Origin: Pseudovibrio ascidiaceicola
GTDB lineage: Bacteria > Pseudomonadota > Alphaproteobacteria > Rhizobiales > Stappiaceae
Assembly (NCBI RefSeq): GCF_900114245.1
Contig: NZ_FOSK01000015.1
Coordinates: 1 to 64,000 of the forward strand
DNA length: 64,000 nucleotides
Reading direction: 5' to 3'
Position numbers and translations under genes: made by a program. Shown one piece after another: positions 17,936 to 26,347 of the stretch; position 1 is the stretch's first letter, and the number at the start of each line of letters is the position of its first letter. Under the pieces are notes generated by a model. The model was not told the origin of the DNA, did no database searches, and worked only from the letters and a program-made list of their open reading frames with translations.

Positions 17936-18505
17936 TTATAGACCAGAGTCACTGGGAGAAAGCCAATCCTTATAGTCATTCTTAAGGCGTGCAACCTCTT
18001 CTCCGTTCAGCAAAAAGCAATCAAATCCACCATCGTAAGGAGCGACGATCCGGGAGGTTTCCCGGTTCATGAGTAGGAACCGCTCTTCATCCTGCGCTGC
18101 GTCTTTGAGGGCCTCGCGACATACTTCCGGAAACCAGCGGACTTCATTCCCGTAAAACCCCAAGGTTTCCTGTTCCCCAAAGGGATCTTCCTTGTACTTC
18201 CATTTAAACCAGTATTTCAGTCGAAACTGATCGAGGAGTTTGTGGCTGTACGGTAATGGATACTCATCAAAATTTGGAAAGTACTCCACGAAGAGGCATT
18301 TTTGCCCCTCCTTCAAAATCCGGTTCCCTAAAATCCGCGCGCGATGAAAAATCACGGCTTCTTCTTCTGGTGTCTCTGCATATCGCTTCGCCTCCGGCAA
18401 AGCATGAAACCTGACCCAGCGCTCCGGCAACGCCTCACGGAGATAATGGCTATAAGGCGGTAAGTCGCCAAAATAGCCTCTCCATTGATCAATGAACCTT
18501 TTCAC
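17936..18505 (-). CDS. DUF3885-like protein of unknown function
   Basis: The protein has about 189 residues from a GTG at 18505 that has AAGG eight bases upstream (a TTG at 18526 is an alternative). It is rich in aromatic and charged residues and has no signal peptide or membrane segment. The C-terminal pattern IVAPYDGGFDCFLLN followed by LKNDYKDWLSP resembles the end of DUF3885 proteins, a family of unknown role that often occurs near toxin-immunity genes. No toxin is seen here. Function not assigned. Confidence 0.6.
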   Translation of the reverse strand: MKRFIDQWRGYFGDLPPYSHYLREALPERWVRFHALPEAKRYAETPEEEAVIFHRARILGNRILKEGQKCLFVEYFPNFDEYPLPYSHKLLDQFRLKYWFKWKYKEDPFGEQETLGFYGNEVRWFPEVCREALKDAAQDEERFLLMNRETSRIVAPYDGGFDCFLLNGEEVARLKNDYKDWLSPSDSGL

Positions 18506-18625
18506 AATGATACAACCTTGTCTCAACCATACAGCGGAACCATTGAATAATCAGAGGACACTTAGTTGAGATTGGTTCGAATTTTCCTAGGTAAATAGCT
18601 GCAATGCTCTTTGAATTGTGAGGAA

Positions 18626-19432
18626 TTACAGAGACACCTTCACATTCTCATAGCTTTGCATTGCCGCACAGAAGGCTGCAAAAATGCGAGTGGAGACAGG
18701 GTTGCTCACCGCTTCAAACTCCGCATGCCACTGAACGCCAAGGAAGAACGCTTTGTCTGGGTGGTGAAAGGCTTCAATCACGTCATCCTCAGAAAGGGCG
18801 TCAAGCACAAGCCCTTCACCAAGCCTCTCAACCGCTTGTTCGTGCAGAGAATTTACCTGATGGACGCCTTCGCCAAGGATAGTGGTCAATAGTCCATTCT
18901 CTTCAAGGATGAGTTGATGGGCTGCCCCGTATCTTTGTATTGGTGGCAGTTTGTAGTCGATGGGGTGGTGCAGCGAAAACTCATGGTTCGCATATAAGTC
19001 GTTTCGGATTGTGCCGCCAAAAGCCACGTTCATTTCCTGCATGCCGCGGCAGATTCCCAGCAGCGGCAGGTCTTTTTCAAAAGCGGCACGGATCAATGCA
19101 AACGCGGCAGTGTCGCGTTTATCATCAAAAGGGCCATGGCTCTCAGAGGTGCCATCATTATTGTAATAGGCTGGCTGAATGTTGGAGGCATCGCCTGTCA
19201 AAATAAGCCCGTCAACCAAAGACAGCACATGAGCCAGTTCGGCTTCCTTCAGAAGTGTCGGAATGATGAGAGGGATTGCTCCAACAGCCTGCAATGCGGC
19301 TGTCAGGTACTTATCATCAATGGTTTGCGTTCCAAGACCAGCTTCTTGCGAGGAATTCGCCAAAATTCCGACAATGGTTCTTTTATCAGCAGCCACGCTC
19401 TGCGGCGTGGTTTTGCCAGTATTGCTTGTCAT
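18626..19432 (-). CDS. Gamma-glutamyl-gamma-aminobutyrate hydrolase-like class I glutamine amidotransferase
   Basis: The 268-residue protein is of the PuuD/peptidase C26 type. The nucleophile is C128 in LLGICRGMQEMN and the His-Glu pair is in GVQWHAEFE near residue 240. PuuD releases GABA from gamma-glutamyl-GABA in putrescine breakdown; relatives cleave other gamma-glutamyl amides. It lies 67 bases downstream of an amino acid ABC permease on the same strand, so the imported ligand may be a gamma-glutamyl compound or polyamine derivative. No puuA-like glutamate-putrescine ligase is near, so the puuD symbol is not given. Confidence 0.82.
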   Translation of the reverse strand: MTSNTGKTTPQSVAADKRTIVGILANSSQEAGLGTQTIDDKYLTAALQAVGAIPLIIPTLLKEAELAHVLSLVDGLILTGDASNIQPAYYNNDGTSESHGPFDDKRDTAAFALIRAAFEKDLPLLGICRGMQEMNVAFGGTIRNDLYANHEFSLHHPIDYKLPPIQRYGAAHQLILEENGLLTTILGEGVHQVNSLHEQAVERLGEGLVLDALSEDDVIEAFHHPDKAFFLGVQWHAEFEAVSNPVSTRIFAAFCAAMQSYENVKVSL

Positions 19433-19499
19433 AAGCGTATCCCTTCAGGGCACGAAAACTCGTGGCGCACCTATGCGCTCAAAATCAATGGAAGAATAA

Positions 19500-20474
19500 T
19501 TATCGCTTCAGCGATTTTGCGTAATGTGTCTCAATTCGCTGTTGCACAAATTCCAGCATAACGGACATGACCCAATAGATGATGGAGGCGGTGATCAGCA
19601 TCTCCAGAATCTTGAAGTCGGATCGCCCCTGCGTTCGTGCAATGAACATGATGTCCCAAACGCCCACAACTGAAACCAGCGAGGAATCCTTGAGCATCGC
19701 GATGAACTGGTTGCCCGTTGGCGGCACGATAACCCGCATGGCTTGGGGCAGGATGACTTTTCGAAACGTCAACAAACGCGGCAAGCCCAACGCATCCGCA
19801 GCTTCCCATTGCCCAAGTGAGATCGACTGGATGCCAGAGCGGAAAATCTCGGTCATATACGCCCCGTACACCAGCGACAGGGCGATGATTGCTGCAGGAA
19901 CGGGCGAGATGACATAGCCAATTTGCGGTAGGCCGAGGTAGATCAAAAAGAGCTGCACCAGCAGTGGCACACCGCGAAAGTACGAGGTGTAAAAGGCGCC
20001 AACACCCTCAACAACACCAATGCCCGAGAGCTTGGCCGTGGCCCCCAGCAAAGCAAATATGAAGGCCAGTGTGATCGCAATGGCAGAGACATAGAGCGTG
20101 GTGAACGCCCCTGTTGTGATCAGGAATGGCAGTTTGCGACCGATAAACTCAAAACTCAGCTCAAAGCTCAAAAAGAACCCGAGAGCTCCGGCAGCAAGTA
20201 AAAGCCACACGGTTATCAGCTGAGCCCGCCGGGACAGGCTGAGGACGAGAAACCCCAGTCCTGACACCAGCAGGAAAATCACCATGGATACAGAAAAACG
20301 CCCCCACCAGCCGGCAAGTGTTTCCTCACTCATCGCAGGGCGAAGGAATGACCCGATCAGGCCTTGATTGAACGCGAGAAAGAACGCGAGCACGAAGGCA
20401 AGTGAACCAAGCGTTGCTGCAGCTTTCAGGCGGGCTGGACCCTGCCTGAAAGCACCATTGGTGAGTGTGACCAT
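19500..20474 (-). CDS. Polar amino acid ABC transporter permease (HisM/GlnP type)
   Basis: The 324-residue membrane protein is longer than the usual 220-240 because of an N-terminal extension with about three additional hydrophobic segments (residues 15-110). The conserved permease core begins at about 130 (LPFLITTGAFTTLYVSAIAI) and contains YFRGVPLLVQLFLIYLGLP and the EAA loop EAADALGLPRLLTFRKVILP that docks the ATPase. The gene starts four bases after the stop of the binding-protein gene. No ATPase gene is present in the locus. Confidence 0.88.
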   Translation of the reverse strand: MVTLTNGAFRQGPARLKAAATLGSLAFVLAFFLAFNQGLIGSFLRPAMSEETLAGWWGRFSVSMVIFLLVSGLGFLVLSLSRRAQLITVWLLLAAGALGFFLSFELSFEFIGRKLPFLITTGAFTTLYVSAIAITLAFIFALLGATAKLSGIGVVEGVGAFYTSYFRGVPLLVQLFLIYLGLPQIGYVISPVPAAIIALSLVYGAYMTEIFRSGIQSISLGQWEAADALGLPRLLTFRKVILPQAMRVIVPPTGNQFIAMLKDSSLVSVVGVWDIMFIARTQGRSDFKILEMLITASIIYWVMSVMLEFVQQRIETHYAKSLKR

Positions 20475-20478
20475 GATC

Positions 20479-21315
20479 TTACTTAACGCTCACGAGATCC
20501 GCACCGTGCCATTTCACGGAGAGCTTGGTCAAAGTGCCGTCACTCTTCATGTCTTCAACAATGGAAGCCAGCTTGTCGCTCAGTTCCTTGTCGCCCTTGT
20601 CGATTGCAATCGCCAGCGGCTCATAGAAGATTGGATCGCCCAACTGCTTGATCGGCAGGCCTTTCTTCATCGCCTGCTGAATGACAGGAACGGACTGCGC
20701 CAATGCGTCAAGGCGTACACCATCGCCAAGAGACAGCTCGTCAAACTCATTGATATCGCTATAAAGTTTGATCTCGCCCGGCGTTACAGCATATTCGAAA
20801 GCTGGTGCGCCAACCGCATCAATCTCAAGCTTGTGCTCCAGATACTTGTGGTAGGTGGACGAACCCACAACGCCAATCACCTTGCCGTCTAGATCCTTAA
20901 GCGATGTTGCCTTGGAGTTTTTATGAACCGCAAAGGCCGCCGGGGTGTAGTAGTACACGGCAGGGAAATCCAGTACCTGCGCCCGAGCTTTGGTTGGGGT
21001 CATGGAGCCTACAACCATATGCCATCTGCCAGACCAGCGCCCTGCAGTCATGATTTCCCAGCCCGGAGTGACAAACTGCACATCAACGCCGAGGCGCTTT
21101 GCGATCTCTTTGGAAACGTCAATATCAAAGCCCTGCAGCTGGTTGTCGTCTCCCATAAAGGCATTCGGGCGGTAATCTGAGTTAGAGCCCACGAGCAACG
21201 TCTTGCTCTTCATGATCGCGTCCAGAGCCTCTCCAGCCTGTGCGCTCATGCCAACAACGCTTACAGAGACAAACAATGCAGCCCCTAAAATGGCTTTTCC
21301 GGTATTTTTAAACAT
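20479..21315 (-). CDS. Amino acid ABC transporter substrate-binding protein (family 3)
   Basis: The protein has about 278 residues from the ATG at 21315, which follows GGGGGTTGGG; an in-frame ATG at 21336 is less well placed. A signal peptide (about 1-28, ending MSAQAGEA) is followed by the family pattern KTLLVGSNSDYRPNAF, LQGFDIDVSKEIAKRLGVDVQFV and VIGVVGSSTYHKYLE. It binds a polar amino acid or related compound in the periplasm. It is the first gene of a three-gene operon with the permease and the PuuD-like hydrolase, divergent from a LysR gene. Confidence 0.9.
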   Translation of the reverse strand: MFKNTGKAILGAALFVSVSVVGMSAQAGEALDAIMKSKTLLVGSNSDYRPNAFMGDDNQLQGFDIDVSKEIAKRLGVDVQFVTPGWEIMTAGRWSGRWHMVVGSMTPTKARAQVLDFPAVYYYTPAAFAVHKNSKATSLKDLDGKVIGVVGSSTYHKYLEHKLEIDAVGAPAFEYAVTPGEIKLYSDINEFDELSLGDGVRLDALAQSVPVIQQAMKKGLPIKQLGDPIFYEPLAIAIDKGDKELSDKLASIVEDMKSDGTLTKLSVKWHGADLVSVK

Positions 21316-21414
21316 CCCAACCCCCAAATTCGTCATTATGACGGATATTTCTCATAGTTTTGGGCAGTTTATAAGTGCGGGTCAAAGCAAGGCAAATCAG
21401 TCTGATTGATCTAT

Positions 21415-21433
21415 GTATAGAAAAACTCTATAC
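21415..21433. promoter_or_regulatory. Perfect palindrome at the LysR start, likely operator
   Basis: GTATAGA-N5-TCTATAC ends seven bases before the LysR ATG at 21441. It contains the T-N11-A core of LysR-type sites. Its position suggests the LysR protein represses its own gene and controls the divergent ABC operon 100 bases away. Confidence 0.65.
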
Positions 21434-21440
21434 CTCATTC

Positions 21441-22376
21441 ATGGCTATATCTCGACGTTTCGTCCCCACCCTTCAGGAATTACGCGCGCTGGCAGCAGTC
21501 GCACGGCACAAATCCATCTCCGCCGCCGCGCGGGAACTGAACGTCTCACAACCAACAGTATCCTATCATATCAAGCAGTTAGAAGAGCGTTGGGACGTCA
21601 AACTGTTCCGCATGAACGGACGAAATCTGGAGCAGACGGAGCTGGTTCAGGATATTCTTTCGGAGGTCTCTGCAATCAACAATGGTATAGAGAACCTCTC
21701 ATACCTACTCGCCAGTCAGACAGCACGAAAACAGCTTACAATCGGCATTGCGCCGTCTCTTGCCTCCATTATGCTGGTCCCGCGTTTGGCCCAGTTCTCC
21801 GCTTTGCACCCGCATGTGGCGATCCGGATCAGTGCAGCCAATCGCTTTGTTGATTTTGCAGAAGAAAAGCTCGATGTGGCACTGCGTCTACTGCCCAAGC
21901 CTGAAGGCGACCTCGGCGCATCTCCGCTTATTCCCCTGCCGCAGGAACGTATGCGCGTGGTGTGTTCACCAAGCTATCTGGAGGCGATTGCGGGAGAGCA
22001 GCTGGCGCCGCATTCAGCTCCGGTTGAGCTGTTCGCCAATGCCGATTTTATCCATGAAGACGAGGCCTTCCATTGGCAGAAGTATCTGGAGGCCAGTTGG
22101 CCAGACTTTTCCGGCCAGATGGTGCAGCAGCTCACGTTCAACAACACTGACCTTATCTTGCAAAGCGCGATTGCCGGACGGGGCTTTGCCATTCTCAGAG
22201 ACCTCTATGTCATTGATGCATTGAATGCAGGCACGCTCGTAGAGCCCTTCGCTGAGACACTTCCATGCCAGCGCGCCTTCCAGTTTGTCTTGCCAGAAAC
22301 ATCTATCCCCTCAGCCCCAGTGTGGGACTTCATCAACTGGCTGAGCAACGAGATGACGCAGATGCAAATTCGCTAA
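21441..22376 (+). CDS. LysR family regulator of the divergent amino acid ABC operon
   Basis: The protein has 311 residues from the ATG at 21441 (MAISRRFVPTLQELRALAAV). The HTH is at about 15-60 (SISAAARELNVSQPTVSYHI); a substrate-binding-type effector domain follows (about 90-300). An upstream frame extension exists but would cover the GTATAGA palindrome. It is divergent from the binding-protein/permease/hydrolase operon, with a 125-base spacer, so it most likely controls those genes. The ligand is unknown. Confidence 0.85.
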   Translation: MAISRRFVPTLQELRALAAVARHKSISAAARELNVSQPTVSYHIKQLEERWDVKLFRMNGRNLEQTELVQDILSEVSAINNGIENLSYLLASQTARKQLTIGIAPSLASIMLVPRLAQFSALHPHVAIRISAANRFVDFAEEKLDVALRLLPKPEGDLGASPLIPLPQERMRVVCSPSYLEAIAGEQLAPHSAPVELFANADFIHEDEAFHWQKYLEASWPDFSGQMVQQLTFNNTDLILQSAIAGRGFAILRDLYVIDALNAGTLVEPFAETLPCQRAFQFVLPETSIPSAPVWDFINWLSNEMTQMQIR

Positions 22377-23018
22377 GCCTCTTGCATCAAAAACTATCTG
22401 GATAAGCTCCTCAGACAAACCCACATGCTCCCGACACATTGTCAGCTCCCCCTTCATGGTTCCCGTCAATGTGCCGAGGAAGTAATCACCTTTCACCCCA
22501 TCTGCCTAATACATCGTCAAGCAAACAAAATTCAATCTCTAAGTGATTATCAATAATTCACTTTAGCACTATACAATATTCATTGGTTATGTATTGTCAT
22601 ATTAAATAAATATAATTCCTATATTCATAAATACAAATTCTCACAGCAATAAATACAACAAAATTAAAATCACTAAACCAAACTACGGAAAAAACTACTT
22701 ATATGATGACGAGCAATCAAATTATTCATCGAAGCCTCAAAATAATTTACTTATCGCGGCGGAATCAAACGTCGCTATCACAAGGAATTCAGGAGCTCAG
22801 CATCCGGCCCGGCAATAAGGCCGGAAATGCATTTCGCAGAAGAACAGGCATTCAAAAGTAGGCTTGGTCTGACTGCAGAGTTATCGTAGGGTGATAGCAG
22901 GGCATACCCGTTAAGCGGGTGCCAGCACACTAGCCCAAAGCCAACGGCTGAGCATAGTTATTGTCCTTTTCAGAGCCGAATACGTTCAAGAAACTCTTTT
23001 CTTATTGGAAGGAAAAGG
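22377..23018. other. AT-rich intergenic region with GC hairpins upstream of tdaA
   Basis: No credible gene lies in these 642 bases. Bases about 22500-22740 are strongly AT-rich. Bases 22800-22950 are GC-rich and contain three short hairpins: CCGGCC/GGCCGG (22804-22824), ACCCG/CGGGT (22906-22920) and AGCC/GGCT (22939-22949). They would lie in a 5' leader of tdaA if its promoter is in the AT-rich part. I do not recognise a known riboswitch class. Confidence 0.5.
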
Positions 23019-23951
23019 ATGGACATTCATCAACTCAAAACCTTCGTGACGGTGGCGCGCGAAGGCAGCATAACCAAAGCTTCAGAATTGCTCTTTCGCA
23101 GCCAGCCCGCTGTCAGTGCGCATATCAAGAACATGGAAGAGACATTGGGATTAACGCTCTTCCAACGCACACCGCGCGGAATGGCTGTTACACCCGACGG
23201 GCAACGCCTCCTGACGGAAGCACACCAATTGCTGGATCGGCATCAGAAATTTCTGGAGGAAGCATCCCGCTTACGCGGAAGCCTTGCTGGTAACTTGACC
23301 CTCGGCGCTGGTCGCAACTCAAGCACAGGCGTTGTAAGCAATCTGCTTGCTGCCATGTCTCAGGAATTTCCTGAGGTTGAAGTTGAGCTGCAGCATCGCC
23401 CATCTGTGAGGGTACTGGAAGGCATTCGCAATGGTAGCCTGGACGCCGGATTCTATACGGAAACGGGCGAGGACGATGCCGGACTGTCCACGTTGGAAAT
23501 CTCCAATTTCTGCGTTTATCTCGCAGCACCTGCGGACATGGTGCCCGTCGCTGCCGAAGTGAACTGGAAGGCGCTTGAAAACGTGCCGTGGATCTATCCA
23601 AGTGGCAACTCCTGTTGTGGTCGAGTGGCAAGAGATCTTCTGGACACGCACGGCATCAGACCCAAACGGGTGATCAATGTAGATGACGAGGGCGTTACAC
23701 GGGCCTTAATTGCCAGCGGTGTCGGTATCGGGCTCGTTCATGCCAATTCGACCAACCCTCAAGAGAACCAGGGTGATATCGTCTTGCTCTCTCAGGTGCA
23801 AAAATCAGCCCGCGTGTTGTTTGCGCACCTGTCCTGTCGGATAGAAGACCCGGTGATTGCAGCAGTTCGCTCCATTTTGGCGACAGACAACTGCACGAGC
23901 CTCTCGTTTGAAGACGACCGAACACTTGGGGCGGCGCTGATCGCATCCTGA
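23019..23951 (+). CDS. tdaA: LysR-type activator of TDA biosynthesis
   Basis: The 310-residue protein has a LysR HTH at residues 1-60 (MDIHQLKTFVTVAREGSITK, then LFRSQPAVSAHIKNMEE) and an effector-binding domain. A ribosome binding site GGAAGGAAAAGG precedes the ATG. It sits directly upstream of the GST-type tdaB, followed by tdaC, tdaD and tdaE, the order known from Phaeobacter. In that genus TdaA is the LysR activator required for tda expression. Identification rests on synteny with the downstream genes more than on sequence details. Confidence 0.85.
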   Translation: MDIHQLKTFVTVAREGSITKASELLFRSQPAVSAHIKNMEETLGLTLFQRTPRGMAVTPDGQRLLTEAHQLLDRHQKFLEEASRLRGSLAGNLTLGAGRNSSTGVVSNLLAAMSQEFPEVEVELQHRPSVRVLEGIRNGSLDAGFYTETGEDDAGLSTLEISNFCVYLAAPADMVPVAAEVNWKALENVPWIYPSGNSCCGRVARDLLDTHGIRPKRVINVDDEGVTRALIASGVGIGLVHANSTNPQENQGDIVLLSQVQKSARVLFAHLSCRIEDPVIAAVRSILATDNCTSLSFEDDRTLGAALIAS

Positions 23952-23977
23952 CACTTTCAAAAGAACCAGATTTGCAA

Positions 23978-24005
23978 GACTCCAGCTCAGCCATGAGCTG
24001 GAGTC
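23978..24005 (+). terminator. Hairpin between tdaA and tdaB
   Basis: A perfect 12-base stem, GACTCCAGCTCA with its complement, encloses a four-base loop 27 bases after the tdaA stop. There is no T-run. It probably separates tdaA transcription from tdaB, whose own promoter would lie in 24006-24130. Confidence 0.6.
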
Positions 24006-24135
24006 CGCTGCATCCTGCTTTCCAGTTGGGCGGATGGCTGCTCTGTCCAGTTGGCGTTAAAGACAAAAACAATCCGGAATACTGAGGAACTTTTTAGCAC
24101 AAACCCATTGTTTTATTCTCATCGGGAGAAGCCAT

Positions 24136-24834
24136 ATGCAAAGACTTCTTTACAGCCTCAGCGGAGCCTCAGGGCAGCACTACTCCCCGCATGTCTGGAA
24201 AATTATGATGTCCCTGAAGCACAAAGGGCTCGATTTTGAACTGAAGCCCGTTTCCTTTGGCGACATTTCTAAAATTGAAGATGGATCCTTCACCAGCGTT
24301 CCGGTTCTCAACGATCAAGGCACTCTTTTAGGCGACAGTTTTGAGATCGCCGAATATTTGGAAGAGACCTATCAGGATGCGCCTAGCCTTTTTGATGGCC
24401 CTGGAGGTCTCCAACTTTCCCACTTTGTGGAAAGCTACTGCAAAACCGTGCTCCACCCGACATTGGCGGTGATTGCTGTGATGGATATGTACAACATCAT
24501 GAGCGATGCCGACCGCGCCTACTTCCGGCCTGCCCGCGAAAAACGGTTCGGAAAATCGCTCGAAGATGTCTACGCAGGGCGAGACGCCGAACTGAGCACA
24601 TTGCCGGAGAAGTTGAACCCCGTGCGCGACCTGCTCACCAACCAGGATTGGTTCGGTGGTGAGAAAGCGATGCATGCAGATTATGTTCTGTTCGGGACCT
24701 TGCAGTGGTGCAAAGTGTGCTGTCCAGATCCAATTCTTGCTCCGAGTGACCCCGTCAATTTGTGGTTCGAACGCATGTTGGATCTTCATGATTATATGGG
24801 TCGCAAAGCTGTGAGCGAAGCTGTCGCTGCCTAG
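24136..24834 (+). CDS. tdaB: Glutathione S-transferase-like TDA biosynthesis protein
   Basis: The 232-residue protein has a thioredoxin-like N-terminal domain (LLYSLSGASGQHYSPHVWKI) with the cis-proline region TSVPVLND and the glutathione-binding acidic/serine turn DSFEIAEYLEE at about 70-80, and an all-helical C-terminal domain. TdaB of Phaeobacter is annotated as a GST/beta-etherase-like protein and is essential for TDA; a role in introducing sulfur into the tropone ring has been proposed. The ATG follows GGAGAAGCC. A strong terminator follows, so tdaB seems to be a separate transcript from tdaCDE. Confidence 0.85.
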   Translation: MQRLLYSLSGASGQHYSPHVWKIMMSLKHKGLDFELKPVSFGDISKIEDGSFTSVPVLNDQGTLLGDSFEIAEYLEETYQDAPSLFDGPGGLQLSHFVESYCKTVLHPTLAVIAVMDMYNIMSDADRAYFRPAREKRFGKSLEDVYAGRDAELSTLPEKLNPVRDLLTNQDWFGGEKAMHADYVLFGTLQWCKVCCPDPILAPSDPVNLWFERMLDLHDYMGRKAVSEAVAA

Positions 24835-24876
24835 CACCACAGATATTTCACACAACTCCAAATAACTAACCCCTTC

Positions 24877-24912
24877 AGAAGGCATCGCAAATTTTTGCGG
24901 TGCCTTCTTTTT
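24877..24912 (+). terminator. Rho-independent terminator after tdaB
   Basis: AGAAGGCA-TCGCAAA folds back on TTTTGCGG-TGCCTTCT, a long stem with a run of five T residues at its end. This is a strong intrinsic terminator 43 bases after the tdaB stop. Confidence 0.85.
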
Positions 24913-25249
24913 ATGCAAGCCCCTGTATTATCAATAATTTACAAGCAATAACTTCCGTGGAGGCATTCCTCATCTATCCTGAGGGAAGCCATCAGTTTTT
25001 TCAGCTTGTTCAAAGCAAACCTTTCCGGCTCCATAGGGTCACACGAAAAAATATTACTGGACGCGAGGAACTAAAATTCACCTCAAACCCGGCAGGGCAA
25101 ACGGAGATTCATTCGAGTCTGCGCGTGCTACCGCTCTGCCATGCATAAGAACAACGACAAGCCACGCAGTTTGTCAGGGGGTGCGCCTCGCGCAAATCCT
25201 GCATCGGCATTTTTCAGTCTTTCTTCCCAAGTGAAGGATCAGAGAATTT
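24913..25249. other. Intergenic region upstream of tdaC
   Basis: These 337 bases hold no convincing gene; a short frame starting near 24900 has no ribosome binding site and no recognisable motif. The region must contain the promoter of the tdaC-tdaE operon. AAGGA at 25232-25236 is the probable ribosome binding site of tdaC. Confidence 0.5.
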
Positions 25250-25900
25250 ATGGATGCACATCTCGAAGCTTCGGACTATTTGGCCAAAGGAACAGCCCCA
25301 CTGTCCTTTGATTGGGTCCGGCAAGTTCACACCTTGGGGCCGACTGGAACGAACTGCGAAAGGGCAGCTCTGACCTGGGTCAAGCGCCATTGCCAGAACG
25401 CCGAGGTCTTTCTTCACCCAACCATGGAAATTGCAGCGGAAGCCGTTGCCAAATGCCGCAAATCCGTTCTGTTGAGTGTCGTCGCCTACCCACATCTTCA
25501 TTCGATAATTTATGAGCACATCGGCCAACTGAAATTGATGGACGTGTTCATCATGAACACCGACAACATGGTGCTGGCCTCATCTACCGGCAAAACGCCC
25601 GCCCTTTGCGCAACACATCCGGCGCCGGAAAAACTGATCCCGGCATCTATTGAGCGCAAATACGTAACCAGCAATGCGCAAGCCGCAGCTGTGTGCGCCA
25701 AAGGGGAGGCTGATGGCTGCATCACCACGCTGTGCTCCGCCAACGAGTTTTCACTGACTGTCCTGACAAAGCACGGCCCCGTGCCTATGGGCTTCACCAT
25801 TCACGGCCCATTGCAGGCCGCAACACATACCCAGCCTTCATTCACCAATGATTTTCAAAACCCCAACAGGAGGGAATTTCATGACACAGAAAGCTTATGA
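25250..25900 (+). CDS. tdaC: Prephenate dehydratase-like TDA biosynthesis protein
   Basis: The 216-residue protein matches the periplasmic-binding-like catalytic fold of prephenate dehydratases: VHTLGPTGTNCERAALTWV resembles the TLGP.GT....AA start, and the later KYVTSNAQAAAVCAKGEADG resembles the region that precedes the TxR motif. The TRF catalytic motif and the ACT regulatory domain of PheA are absent, so it is not an ordinary phenylalanine enzyme. TdaC of Phaeobacter is described as a prephenate dehydratase-domain protein needed for TDA. Its 3' end overlaps tdaD by 20 bases, implying coupled translation. Confidence 0.87.
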   Translation: MDAHLEASDYLAKGTAPLSFDWVRQVHTLGPTGTNCERAALTWVKRHCQNAEVFLHPTMEIAAEAVAKCRKSVLLSVVAYPHLHSIIYEHIGQLKLMDVFIMNTDNMVLASSTGKTPALCATHPAPEKLIPASIERKYVTSNAQAAAVCAKGEADGCITTLCSANEFSLTVLTKHGPVPMGFTIHGPLQAATHTQPSFTNDFQNPNRREFHDTESL

Positions 25901-26315
25901 AACACCAATCGATATCCGCTACCGCGATACAGATTCAATGGGCCATGTGAGCAGCCCGATCTACTATGATTACATGCAGTCCGCTTACCTGGAATACATG
26001 CATGACCTGCTCAAGCTGCCTAAATCTGAAAAGCTGCCGCACATCATGGTGAAGACCTCTTGTGACTACGTTTCTCAGGCTCTTTATGGCGACCATCTGG
26101 TTGTGCTGAGCCGCGTGACAAAGTTTGGCGGCAAGAGCTTTGAGATGCAGCATGAAATGCGTCTTGGTGATGCAGATGGCCGTGTGGTTGCCAATGCAGC
26201 TTCCACTCACGTGATGTTTGATTACGAAAAGCAGGCGACCTATCCGGTGCCGGATGAGTTCAAGACTGCGGTTGCAGCTCTGCAAGAACCTGTCGCAATG
26301 CACGAGCCAGCTTAA
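25881..26315 (+). CDS. tdaD: 4-hydroxybenzoyl-CoA thioesterase-like TDA biosynthesis protein
   Basis: The 144-residue hotdog-fold thioesterase starts at the ATG 25881, after AGGAGGGAA. The active-site segment IRYRDTDSMGHVSSPIYYDY carries the conserved Asp of the 4-hydroxybenzoyl-CoA thioesterase/YbgC group. In the TDA pathway TdaD acts on CoA-bound ring intermediates derived from the phenylacetyl-CoA catabolic route. It overlaps tdaC by 20 bases and is 32 bases before tdaE. Confidence 0.88.
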   Translation: MTQKAYETPIDIRYRDTDSMGHVSSPIYYDYMQSAYLEYMHDLLKLPKSEKLPHIMVKTSCDYVSQALYGDHLVVLSRVTKFGGKSFEMQHEMRLGDADGRVVANAASTHVMFDYEKQATYPVPDEFKTAVAALQEPVAMHEPA

Positions 26316-26347
26316 GATCCGTCACTTTTGAAATCTGGAGATCTCTG

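Noticed and set aside
24900-25148. Possible 82-residue gene between tdaB and tdaC
   Set aside because: It starts inside the tdaB terminator, has no ribosome binding site and shows no family motif.
25250-25900. tdaC as an ordinary prephenate dehydratase (pheA)
   Set aside because: It is short, lacks the TRF motif and the ACT domain, and lies between a GST-like gene and thioesterase/flavoprotein genes in the order known for tda clusters.
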